NCBI GenBank assembly: GCA_020444985.1
Contig: JAGRHK010000129.1
Coordinates: 1-5,746 of the forward strand
Reading direction: 5' to 3'
DNA from: Candidatus Competibacteraceae bacterium
GTDB taxonomy: Bacteria > Pseudomonadota > Gammaproteobacteria > Competibacterales > Competibacteraceae
Length of the DNA stretch: 5,746 nucleotides
In this document: positions 1 to 5,124 of the stretch, piece after piece
Numbering within the stretch: position 1 is the first letter of the stretch
Layout of the letters: the number at the start of each line of letters is the position of its first letter
Position numbers and translations under genes: made by a program
Notes under the pieces: generated by a model
What the model was told of the DNA's origin: nothing
Database searches by the model: none
The model's input: the letters and a program-made list of their open reading frames with translations, nothing else

Positions 1-35
1 GGACACACCAGAATATCCAACAACTTTTTATCCAT
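1..35 (-). CDS. ycaR: Trm112/YcaR-like small protein (UPF0434), N-terminal 11 codons only
   Basis: Only the start of this gene is in the window: ATG at 35-33 reading leftward gives MDKKLLDILVC, and the cut next codon starts CC, consistent with Pro. MDxKLLDILVCP is the characteristic opening of YcaR/UPF0434 proteins of about 60 residues, related to Trm112; the Cys-Pro belongs to the usual zinc-binding motif of Trm112-type folds. A GAGGT ribosome-binding site lies 6 nt upstream of the ATG. The gene begins 12 nt after the lpxK stop codon, matching the lpxK-ycaR order in E. coli, where kdsB follows; kdsB would be expected just beyond the left edge. The call rests on a very short but distinctive peptide plus gene order. 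Confidence 0.85.
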   Translation of the reverse strand, partial: MDKKLLDILVC

Positions 36-47
36 CCTGTTACCTCG

Positions 48-1103
48 TTATGACTGGGAAACGCCAGCTTGAGCGGGAACGATCTTGCGCCTGCGCTCCA
101 GAGTCCCGCATTGTATCCCTCTGGCCATGGCAATGGTCGCCAGCCGCTTGAGCAGCCGTTCCTCGAATTCCGGGTCCAGGTGCGCGCTGACCGGCACATA
201 CCACCAATCGTCGCTGGCGAAGGTACGACATTTTATCGCATCTTTTTCCGTCATCAGCACAGGAAAATCCTCGGCAAAGCGCAGGTTCTCCGGTCGAAAC
301 AGGTGATGATCGGGAAAGGGATGCTCGATTAATCGCAAGTGAGCGTGGCGCAGATAGTTGAAAAAACGTTTCGGGTTGCCAATGCCCGCCACGCCGTGAA
401 CGATGCTTCCGCGAAAACCGGGTAACGCCACCGTGATGCAGGGATCTTGTAGATTCAATGCAGTCTCGCCGCGCAGGCTCATTAGATATTCGCCGTCGTT
501 CGCCGCGCCGTTGCCAATGATAAAATCGACAGTGCGCAGGCGGGAAGGGGGTTCGCGTAGCGGGCCGGCGGGCAGACATGTGCCATTGCCCAACCGGCGG
601 GCACCATCAATGACCACAATCTCGATGTCGCGATGCAGTTGATAATGCTGCAAGCCGTCATCGCTGATGACGACGTTACATGGGTAGGTGGCGATCAGCG
701 TCCGCGCCGCTGCGACGCGATCCGGCCCCACGACCACAGGACAATTGCAGCGTTGCGCCAACAGAACCGGCTCATCGCCGACTTCGCGCGGATTGCTGTC
801 GGCAGTGACATGACGCGGCCATTGCTTGGATTGACCGCCATAACCCCGACTGACCACGCCGGGCTGATAACCCGCTTTCCGTAAGACCTCGACCAAGCGC
901 GCGACCAGCGGCGTCTTACCCGTGCCGCCCACGTTGATGTTGCCGACAATGATGACCGGGGCCGCTATCGCTGCGCTTTTCAATATCCCCCATGCGTACA
1001 GTCGGCGCCGCACGCGCACTATCGTACTGAACAGCAAGCTGAGCGGCCAGAGCAGGACCGCGACCAGATTGAGCGAATATCCATAACGATCCAGCCAGGT
1101 CAT
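48..1103 (-). CDS. lpxK: Tetraacyldisaccharide 4'-kinase (lipid A 4'-kinase) LpxK
   Basis: LpxK transfers the gamma-phosphate of ATP to the 4' position of the tetraacyl disaccharide 1-phosphate, making lipid IVA on the cytoplasmic face of the inner membrane (sixth step of the Raetz pathway). The 351-residue protein has the family features in order: a hydrophobic N-terminal membrane-associating helix (about 11-28), the P-loop GNINVGGTGKTP (54-65), SRGYGG (85-90), GDEPVLLA (109-116), DDGLQH (148-153), LPAGPLREP (177-185), GVAGIGNPKRFF (237-248), FPDHH (263-267, with the conserved catalytic-site histidine pair) and MTEKDAIKC (284-292). The ATG at 1103 starts 2 nt after the exbD stop, which implies translational coupling; no strong Shine-Dalgarno is visible there. 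The C-terminal tail after about residue 325 is Arg-rich and ends in VPAQAGVSQS, which resembles translated REP-type repeat DNA. Length is at the upper end for the family. All core motifs are intact, so it should be active. Confidence 0.97.
   Translation of the reverse strand: MTWLDRYGYSLNLVAVLLWPLSLLFSTIVRVRRRLYAWGILKSAAIAAPVIIVGNINVGGTGKTPLVARLVEVLRKAGYQPGVVSRGYGGQSKQWPRHVTADSNPREVGDEPVLLAQRCNCPVVVGPDRVAAARTLIATYPCNVVISDDGLQHYQLHRDIEIVVIDGARRLGNGTCLPAGPLREPPSRLRTVDFIIGNGAANDGEYLMSLRGETALNLQDPCITVALPGFRGSIVHGVAGIGNPKRFFNYLRHAHLRLIEHPFPDHHLFRPENLRFAEDFPVLMTEKDAIKCRTFASDDWWYVPVSAHLDPEFEERLLKRLATIAMARGIQCGTLERRRKIVPAQAGVSQS
51..83. repeat. Degenerate REP-like palindrome inside the 3' end of lpxK
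   Basis: The plus strand reads GACTGG, then an imperfect hairpin CCAGCT-TG-AGCGGG (CC:GG and GCT:AGC pairs with one A-G mismatch), then GCGGGAACGATC. This layout recalls the common proteobacterial REP-type repeat that begins GACTGG and ends GCGGGAATGAC. Translated on the lpxK strand it gives VPAQAGVSQ, close to the VIPAQAGIQ peptide produced when such repeats are read through. Only one copy is present in this window, so the assignment rests on resemblance alone. Confidence 0.3.
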
Positions 1104-1105
1104 GG

Positions 1106-1588
1106 TTACGGGTCCGGTGGCAACGATAAGGAGGATTCCGGCGCTGGAGGCAGAGGCGCTTTTTCCAGTGCGTTGCGGGTCGCGATGGCGATGCGCCGGA
1201 GACCCAGTTGTCCGGCAATATCCAGCGCCGTTACGACCGCTTGGTGAGGCGTTCGACCATCGGCGCTGATGATCAGCGGCAAAGGTTGTCCACGAGATGC
1301 TTGCCGGAGCGCCTCTCTTAATGCTTCCTCGCCAGCCGTCGAGTCCAGCAACTGTCCTTGAACGCCATGAATAGAGTAGCGACCTTGCACGTCGATACTG
1401 ACTTCCAACGGCGCTACATCGCTGGGCATGGGCGATCCCGAAGCTTCAGGCAGGTTAATTTCCAGTTCCGATTCATGCCGCAGACTGGTGGCGATCATGA
1501 AGAAAATCAGCAGCACCAACACGACATCAATCATGGGGACCAGATTGAGTTCCGGAGCCTCACGGCGACGGCGGGGGCGGAAATTCAT
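1106..1588 (-). CDS. exbD: ExbD/TolR-family biopolymer transport protein
   Basis: This 160-residue protein is the smaller stator partner of an ExbB/TolQ-type channel; the pair uses proton motive force to energise an outer-membrane or envelope process. It has a short Arg-rich cytoplasmic N-terminus (residues 4-9), then ELNLVPMIDVVLVLLIFFMIAT (13-34). This is the single transmembrane helix, preceded by the family NLVPMID signature, with the essential membrane aspartate at D21. A periplasmic ExbD/TolR domain follows (about 41-140), including PLIISADGRTPHQAVV near 104-119, the usual ADG segment. The tail (143-160) is Pro/Ser-rich and probably disordered. The ATG at 1588 lies inside the exbB reading frame (29-nt overlap), so translation is likely coupled to exbB. 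No tonB is in the window, so whether it serves TonB, Tol or another envelope task cannot be decided; the lpxK neighbour suggests an envelope role but does not prove one. Confidence 0.95.
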   Translation of the reverse strand: MNFRPRRRREAPELNLVPMIDVVLVLLIFFMIATSLRHESELEINLPEASGSPMPSDVAPLEVSIDVQGRYSIHGVQGQLLDSTAGEEALREALRQASRGQPLPLIISADGRTPHQAVVTALDIAGQLGLRRIAIATRNALEKAPLPPAPESSLSLPPDP

Positions 1589-2243
1589 CCGTGTTCTCGG
1601 GAGTGGGGGTAGTCAAAGATTCGGCCAGTTGTGGGCTGGATGTCTGATTATCAAGTACGTCAATCAATTCCAGCGTCTCCTGTTCCATCTGCACCACCAG
1701 TTCATCCACGCGACCCTGGAAGTAACGATAGAACAACAGACTGGGAATCGCTACCGTCAGGCCAGCGGCGGTCGTTATCAATGCTTCGGCGATACCCACC
1801 GAAAGCAAGCTGAAATTGCTATTGCCCTGGACGGAAACGATCTGGAAGATTTTGATCATGCCCGCGACCGTGCCGAGCAGGCCCAGTAATGGGCTGATGG
1901 CGGCAATCGTACCCAGCGTGTTGAGGAACCGTTCCAGTTCATGCACAACATGGCGGCCAATATCCTCGATCCGTTCGCGAAGAATATCCCGGCTCCGGCA
2001 ACGATTCGCCAGTCCAACCGCAACGATGCGGCCCAGTGGCGAGTTAAGGGGTAACGCTTTGATATCCACCGGGTGGACTGCGCCTGATTCGATCCATTGG
2101 CGCAGGACGGCCAGCAGTTGTTCCGGTAGCACTCGCGCCCGGCGCAAGGCCAGTAACCGCTCGAAGATAATGAGCGCCGCCGCAAACGAGCAGGCCAGAA
2201 TCGGCGCCATCAGCCAACCGCCAGCCTTGATCAGATCGAACAC
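1560..2243 (-). CDS. exbB: ExbB/TolQ/MotA-family proton channel protein
   Basis: This 227-residue inner-membrane protein forms the pentameric channel scaffold around ExbD. Three hydrophobic segments are visible: about 10-30 (WLMAPILACSFAAALIIF), 108-130 (the family signature SPLLGLLGTVAGM at 117-129) and 148-172 (GIAEALITTAAGLTVAIPSLL). A cytoplasmic stretch of some 75 residues between the first two and a cytoplasmic C-terminus match the ExbB topology. The start is GTG at 2243, supported by an AAGGAA ribosome-binding site a few bases upstream and by MFDLIKAGGWLMAPI, a typical family N-terminus. After the conserved domain the protein carries a Pro/Thr-rich tail (about 200-227, ending FPPPPSP), whose last codons overlap the exbD start in another frame. 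First gene of the exbB-exbD-lpxK-ycaR operon, divergent from recJ. Confidence 0.95.
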   Translation of the reverse strand: MFDLIKAGGWLMAPILACSFAAALIIFERLLALRRARVLPEQLLAVLRQWIESGAVHPVDIKALPLNSPLGRIVAVGLANRCRSRDILRERIEDIGRHVVHELERFLNTLGTIAAISPLLGLLGTVAGMIKIFQIVSVQGNSNFSLLSVGIAEALITTAAGLTVAIPSLLFYRYFQGRVDELVVQMEQETLELIDVLDNQTSSPQLAESLTTPTPENTDEFPPPPSP

Positions 2244-2276
2244 GCTGTTTCCTTTTTATCCGGTGCGAACCCGCAA

Positions 2277-2306
2277 ATCATACTGGATTTAACAGAGATT
2301 TGTCGC
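2277..2306 (-). promoter_or_regulatory. Candidate sigma70 promoter for the exbB-exbD-lpxK operon
   Basis: On the minus strand a -10 box TATGAT (2282-2277, 5 of 6 to consensus) is preceded, 18 bp away, by GCGACA (2306-2301, 4 of 6 to TTGACA). Transcription would start near 2270, leaving a leader of about 26 nt that contains the AAGGAA ribosome-binding site before the GTG at 2243. The box match is moderate and there is no experimental support. Confidence 0.4.
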
Positions 2307-2317
2307 AGGCCCGACAA
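2300..2317. repeat. Perfect 6-bp inverted repeat TTGTCG-N6-CGACAA over the exbB -35 region
   Basis: The arms are TTGTCG at 2300-2305 and CGACAA at 2312-2317, with a 6-nt spacer. One arm coincides with the proposed exbB -35 box, as expected for the binding site of a dimeric regulator. A 6-bp repeat can also occur by chance. Confidence 0.35.
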
Positions 2318-2400
2318 TGATGAATCTAGAAACTCCACATCAATTCCCTGTTGAGTAAGAGGTCCAATCAGGAGTTACCGGAAAATTGGAACAGGAAAAA

Positions 2401-2428
2401 ATGACATTATTCTTTCTGGAGTTAAAAT
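2401..2428 (+). promoter_or_regulatory. Candidate sigma70 promoter for recJ
   Basis: ATGACA (2401-2406, 5 of 6 to TTGACA) and TAAAAT (2423-2428, 5 of 6 to TATAAT) are separated by 16 bp in an AT-rich stretch. The start site would fall near 2435, giving a leader of about 40 nt to the recJ ATG. The surrounding 2385-2460 segment is clearly richer in A and T than the flanking genes, in keeping with a promoter. Confidence 0.45.
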
Positions 2429-2474
2429 CATATGAATTTGAACGCTTAAAAATTGAACGATCCGATCAATCCCC

Positions 2475-4190
2475 ATGCATAAATCCATTGTCCGGCGTAT
2501 GGGCGAACCGTGCAACGATTTGCCGGCGCCGCCCTTGCTGCAACGTATTTACGCCGCCCGTGCGGTGCGTTTTCCCCAAGAGCTGCAACGAGAGTTGCGA
2601 CTGCTGACGCCGCCGACGGCATTGTTGAATATGGAGCCGGCGGTTGATTTGTTGCACATCGCCTTGCGCGAGCGCTGGCGCCTGCTGATTATTGCCGATT
2701 TCGACGCCGATGGCGCGACCAGTTGCGCGCTGGCGGTCCGGGCGTTACGGGCGATGGGTGCGGCCTGGGTGGGTTACCGGGCGCCGAATCGCTTTGCGCA
2801 TGGCTATGGTCTGACGCCGGAAATTGTCACGATCGCCGCTGAGGACCAACCGGATTTGCTGATCACGGTCGATAACGGCATTTCCAGTCATGCGGGCGTC
2901 AAAGCCGCGCAAACGCTCGGCATGAAAGTACTGATTACCGATCATCACGCACCGGGTTCGGAATTGCCGCCTGCGGAAGTCATTGTGAATCCCAATCTGC
3001 CAGGCGATGCATTTCCTAGCAAGAACATTGCCGGCGTGGGTGTGATTTTTTATGTCATGATGGCGCTGCGGGCGCGATTGCGCGAGGTCGGCTGGTTTAC
3101 GGAACGCCGCTTGGCTGAACCGAATCTTGCCCAGTTTCTCGATTTGGTCGCCTTTGGCACGGTAGCGGACGTGGTGCGTCTGGACCACCAGAATCGTATT
3201 TTGGTGGAACAGGGACTGCGCCGCATTCGCCAAGGCTATTGTGTCCCCGGCATTACCGCTCTGTGCGAGGTCACCCGTCGCCCACGCGATCGTTTGAGTA
3301 CGGGCGACGTCGGGTTTTATCTCGGTCCTCGGCTGAACGCTGCCGGCCGCCTGGAAGATATGAACCAGGGTATTGAGTGCCTGCTCAGCGACGATCTGGC
3401 GGTTGCCCGCAAGATTGCCCACCGGTTGCACGAAATCAACCGGCAACGGGGCGAACTCACTGCGGAAATGGAAACCCAGGCGCTGGCGCGGATTGACCGG
3501 CTTGCGCCGGATATGAGCGAGCTGCCGTTTGGCTTATGCCTGTTTGATCCTGAATGGCATCAGGGCGTGGTTGGAATCATTGCCGGGCGTTTGAAGGAAC
3601 GGCTGAATCGGCCGGTTATCGTGTTCGCCACTGATCGAGACGGTAACATCAGAGGTTCCGGGCGTTCGGTGCCCGGAATGCACCTGCGTGATGCGTTGGC
3701 GGCGATCGCGACACAAAATCCGGGATTGATCAGTCACTTTGGCGGCCACGCCATGGCGGCGGGATTGACGCTGGCGATAGAGCATTTTGACGCATTCAAC
3801 CAGGCGTTCGATGCGGAGACTCGTCGCTGGCTGAGCGATGATGATCTGCATGGCCGATTGTTGAGCGATGGCGAGTTGGCGCCAGACGAATTGACCCTGG
3901 AGATTGCCGAGCTTTTGCGAGAGGGCGGTCCTTGGGGTCAAGGTTTTCCCGAACCTCTATTCGATGGGGTATTCGACGTGCTATCTCACCAGGTTATGAA
4001 GGAGAAGCATTTAAAGCTGTCTCTGTGCCTGCCAGATAACGGTTCCAGGCTGGAAGCCGTCGCTTTTAACCAGGTCGCCGCCTTTACTCCGGGAACGGCG
4101 CGGGTGCGCATCGCCTATCAGCTCGATGTGAATGAGTGGCAAGGCCAGCGCCGCTTGCAACTGCGAGTTACTCACCTGGAAACCGCTTGA
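2475..4190 (+). CDS. recJ: Single-stranded-DNA-specific 5'-3' exonuclease RecJ
   Basis: RecJ degrades single-stranded DNA from the 5' end during RecF-pathway recombination, base excision repair and mismatch repair; it acts in the cytoplasm with Mn/Mg. The 571-residue protein matches the usual gammaproteobacterial length (about 575) and keeps every core motif: DFDADG (75-80), TVDNGIS (131-137), TDHH (155-158), PNLPGD and SKNIAGVGVIFY (172-193), GTVADVV (228-234), GPRLNAAGRLEDM (284-296), EWHQGVVGIIAGRLKE (360-375), GSGRS (394-398) and the DHHA1 motif FGGHAMAAG (422-430). It closes with the OB-like C-terminal domain (GPWGQGFPEPLFDG, 485-498). The ATG at 2475 gives MHKSIVRRMGEPCNDLPAPPLLQRIYAAR, which aligns with the E. 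coli N-terminus, although no clear Shine-Dalgarno precedes it; an in-frame ATG at 2499 is the alternative. It is transcribed alone, divergent from exbB, and not in the dsbC-recJ-prfB setting of E. coli. Confidence 0.98.
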   Translation: MHKSIVRRMGEPCNDLPAPPLLQRIYAARAVRFPQELQRELRLLTPPTALLNMEPAVDLLHIALRERWRLLIIADFDADGATSCALAVRALRAMGAAWVGYRAPNRFAHGYGLTPEIVTIAAEDQPDLLITVDNGISSHAGVKAAQTLGMKVLITDHHAPGSELPPAEVIVNPNLPGDAFPSKNIAGVGVIFYVMMALRARLREVGWFTERRLAEPNLAQFLDLVAFGTVADVVRLDHQNRILVEQGLRRIRQGYCVPGITALCEVTRRPRDRLSTGDVGFYLGPRLNAAGRLEDMNQGIECLLSDDLAVARKIAHRLHEINRQRGELTAEMETQALARIDRLAPDMSELPFGLCLFDPEWHQGVVGIIAGRLKERLNRPVIVFATDRDGNIRGSGRSVPGMHLRDALAAIATQNPGLISHFGGHAMAAGLTLAIEHFDAFNQAFDAETRRWLSDDDLHGRLLSDGELAPDELTLEIAELLREGGPWGQGFPEPLFDGVFDVLSHQVMKEKHLKLSLCLPDNGSRLEAVAFNQVAAFTPGTARVRIAYQLDVNEWQGQRRLQLRVTHLETA

Positions 4191-4244
4191 CGTTGCGCCA
4201 ACTGCGTCAACCCTGGAAGCGATTTCAAACGGCGAATCCTGAAG

Positions 4245-4274
4245 GTGACAGATATACAATCATTGCTGTATATC
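4245..4274 (+). promoter_or_regulatory. Candidate autoregulated promoter of the toxin-antitoxin operon
   Basis: GTGACA (4245-4250, 5 of 6 to TTGACA) and TATATC (4269-4274, 4 of 6 to TATAAT) are 18 bp apart. The start would be near 4281, directly ahead of the TGAGGAGG ribosome-binding site, giving a very short leader. An inverted repeat fills the spacer and covers the -10 box, the usual arrangement when an antitoxin-toxin complex represses its own operon. Confidence 0.45.
4251..4274. repeat. Operator-like inverted repeat GATATACA-N8-TGTATATC
   Basis: The two perfect 8-bp arms lie at 4251-4258 and 4267-4274, with an 8-nt spacer, 21 bp upstream of the antitoxin start codon. Symmetric TATAC-containing sites upstream of vapB-type genes are known targets of VapB/FitA/AbrB-fold antitoxins. 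Function as the operator is inferred from position and symmetry. Confidence 0.6.
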
Positions 4275-4282
4275 CAAGCCTA

Positions 4283-4290
4283 TGAGGAGG
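4283..4290 (+). promoter_or_regulatory. Strong Shine-Dalgarno TGAGGAGG that fixes the GTG start of the antitoxin
   Basis: The near-consensus site lies 4 nt before the GTG at 4295. It decides the start codon, since other GTG/TTG triplets nearby (4291, 4293) are out of frame. Confidence 0.75.
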
Positions 4291-4294
4291 TTGT

Positions 4295-4528
4295 GTGCAA
4301 GTCGCAAAGTGGGGCAATAGTTTGGTGGTTCGCCTGCCTGCATCGGTTGTCGAGGCGCTGCATCTCAAGGAGGGCGATCACATTGAAATTGAGGTTGCTA
4401 GAGAACGCGCCTTTGCAATCAGGGCAAAGCCTGGAACGGACGAGTTGCTGGCCCGGTTAAGAAAATATCGCGGACGGCTTCCCGCCGATTTCAAGTTTGA
4501 CCGGCTCGAAGCGCATGAGCGAGGATAA
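4295..4528 (+). CDS. AbrB/MazE-fold antitoxin of a VapBC-type toxin-antitoxin pair
   Basis: The 77-residue product has the swapped-hairpin AbrB/SpoVT fold signature at its N-terminus: VAKWGNSLVVRLPASVVEAL (3-22) then LKEGDHIEIEV (24-34). This part forms the DNA-binding dimer. The C-terminal half (45-77: PGTDELLARLRKYRGRLPADFKFDRLEA) is the expected toxin-binding arm, with the G-R-LP-F-FDR pattern seen in antitoxins paired with PIN-domain toxins. The start is GTG, preceded by TGAGGAGG. An 8-bp inverted repeat upstream is a plausible operator for autorepression. The gene overlaps a toxin-like frame by 14 nt (ATG at 4515), the usual coupling. That toxin appears truncated, so this antitoxin may be an orphan, kept as a regulator or as an antidote to related toxins elsewhere, or may simply not yet be lost. 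Whether to name it vapB or mazE is a matter of family naming; the PIN-like partner favours vapB. Confidence 0.88.
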   Translation: MQVAKWGNSLVVRLPASVVEALHLKEGDHIEIEVARERAFAIRAKPGTDELLARLRKYRGRLPADFKFDRLEAHERG

Positions 4529-4694
4529 ATCATTCTTCGACACCGCTGTTCTGTTCTGTCTATTGTCCAAGGGCTGCGACAAAGTCGCGGGTCATGGTCG
4601 GCGCATCGACCGGCGTTGGCCTGCTGCGGTTGCCGCTTATTGCCGCTCGCTGGAACGAGAGGGCAGAAATAATTCTGACCAGCGTCGCACCTGA
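4515..4694 (+). pseudogene. Truncated PIN-domain toxin (VapC-like) remnant
   Basis: The frame starts with ATG inside the antitoxin gene and gives MSEDKSFFDTAVLFCLLS. This is the first strand and helix of a PIN-domain RNase toxin: FFDTNVLLYLLS in typical members, with the first catalytic aspartate at D9. The following Asn of the DTN motif is Ala here. After about residue 20-26 the resemblance is lost: the next residues are Arg- and Cys-rich, and the frame ends at 4694 after only 59 residues, against about 130 for a VapC. The remaining three or four acidic catalytic residues are absent, so the product cannot be an active nuclease. The 3' part runs antisense into the tail of the membrane protein gene. 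A short hairpin (GCGAC-AAA-GTCGC, 4576-4588) lies where similarity ends. A deletion or rearrangement after the start is inferred. Confidence 0.62.
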
Positions 4695-4975
4695 CAAGTC
4701 CGACACAGCAAATATGCCAGTGTAACGACATTGCCGAGCAGGAACAAAGCGATGATCCATATCGCCGCCCGCCAGCGCACTGGCTCCACCAGCCATAACC
4801 AGACCGCAATGAAGAGCAGGCCAATGCCCAGGTTAATCAGGGTGACGATGCCCCAAGGATTGGCTATGAGATAGCGTAATCCAGCTAGTACGTAGCTGTA
4901 ATTACTGGCGATCAGGATCGCTGTTGCCAGCAAACCTAGCAGAATTCCACAAAGAATGACGACGATACGCAGCAT
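4637..4975 (-). CDS. Small multi-pass membrane protein, DUF1475-like
   Basis: The 112-residue product (from the ATG at 4975) is mostly hydrophobic: helices at about 2-24 (LRIVVILCGILLGLLATAIL), 40-62 (WGIVTLINLGIGLLFIAVWLWLV) and 68-90 (WRAAIWIIALFLLGNVVTLAYLL), then a short basic tail. The pattern NPWG-TLI-(hydrophobic)-AVWLWLVE-W-A-IWII-LG-TLAYLL resembles DUF1475 proteins found in bacteria and plants, whose function is unknown to me. I chose the ATG at 4975 because GGA lies 7 nt upstream; a TTG four codons earlier (4987) has no ribosome-binding site. The gene faces away from the methyltransferase and shares the intervening 149 bp with it. Its last codons overlap the toxin remnant on the other strand. 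Family membership is from memory of the pattern, so moderate confidence; that it is a real membrane protein gene is more certain. Confidence 0.65.
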   Translation of the reverse strand: MLRIVVILCGILLGLLATAILIASNYSYVLAGLRYLIANPWGIVTLINLGIGLLFIAVWLWLVEPVRWRAAIWIIALFLLGNVVTLAYLLCRTCQVRRWSELFLPSRSSERQ

Positions 4976-5124
4976 GGAAATTTCCAAGACGATAAACAGA
5001 GCTTTTCAACAAGACCACAACGGCGGCGGTAAGTGCATTTATCAGCATCATGTCCAGGTTCAATTTTCTGCACGAGGCGCGTTATCGACCGCCAGCCTGG
5101 GGATCGCCGGATGGAAGGTTGCTG
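4976..5124. other. Divergent intergenic region between the membrane protein and methyltransferase genes
   Basis: This 149-bp stretch should hold the promoters for both flanking genes. I found no pair of -35 and -10 boxes good enough to report in either direction. It contains an in-frame upstream ATG (5050) that would lengthen the methyltransferase by 25 residues. Confidence 0.4.

Noticed and set aside
2386..2607. Plus-strand 73-codon frame beginning in the divergent intergenic region (with an ATG at 2401 after AGGAAAAA)
   Set aside because: Its second half is an out-of-frame reading of recJ, rich in Arg and Cys, its ATG coincides with the proposed recJ -35 box, and no family resemblance is seen.
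2745..3446. Long minus-strand open frame (233 codons) inside recJ
   Set aside because: It lies antisense to strongly conserved recJ codons, has no family motif, and its composition (His, Gln and Arg rich) is typical of an antisense shadow in GC-rich DNA.
4191..4244. Search for a recJ terminator after the stop codon
   Set aside because: No GC-rich hairpin followed by a T-run was found; transcription may end elsewhere or read into the antitoxin gene.
4576..4588. Hairpin considered as an intrinsic terminator for the minus-strand membrane gene
   Set aside because: The stem is only 5 bp and no T-run follows on either strand.
4560..4796. Minus-strand 78-codon frame ending in PTMTRDFVAALGQ, considered as a transposase or other gene remnant
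   Set aside because: I could not match it to any family; it overlaps the membrane protein gene in another frame, so it is probably a shadow.
5050..5124. Upstream ATG at 5050 as the start of the methyltransferase
   Set aside because: It has no nearby ribosome-binding site and the extra 25 residues match nothing in the family that I recognise; ATG 5125 has TGGAAGG at good spacing.
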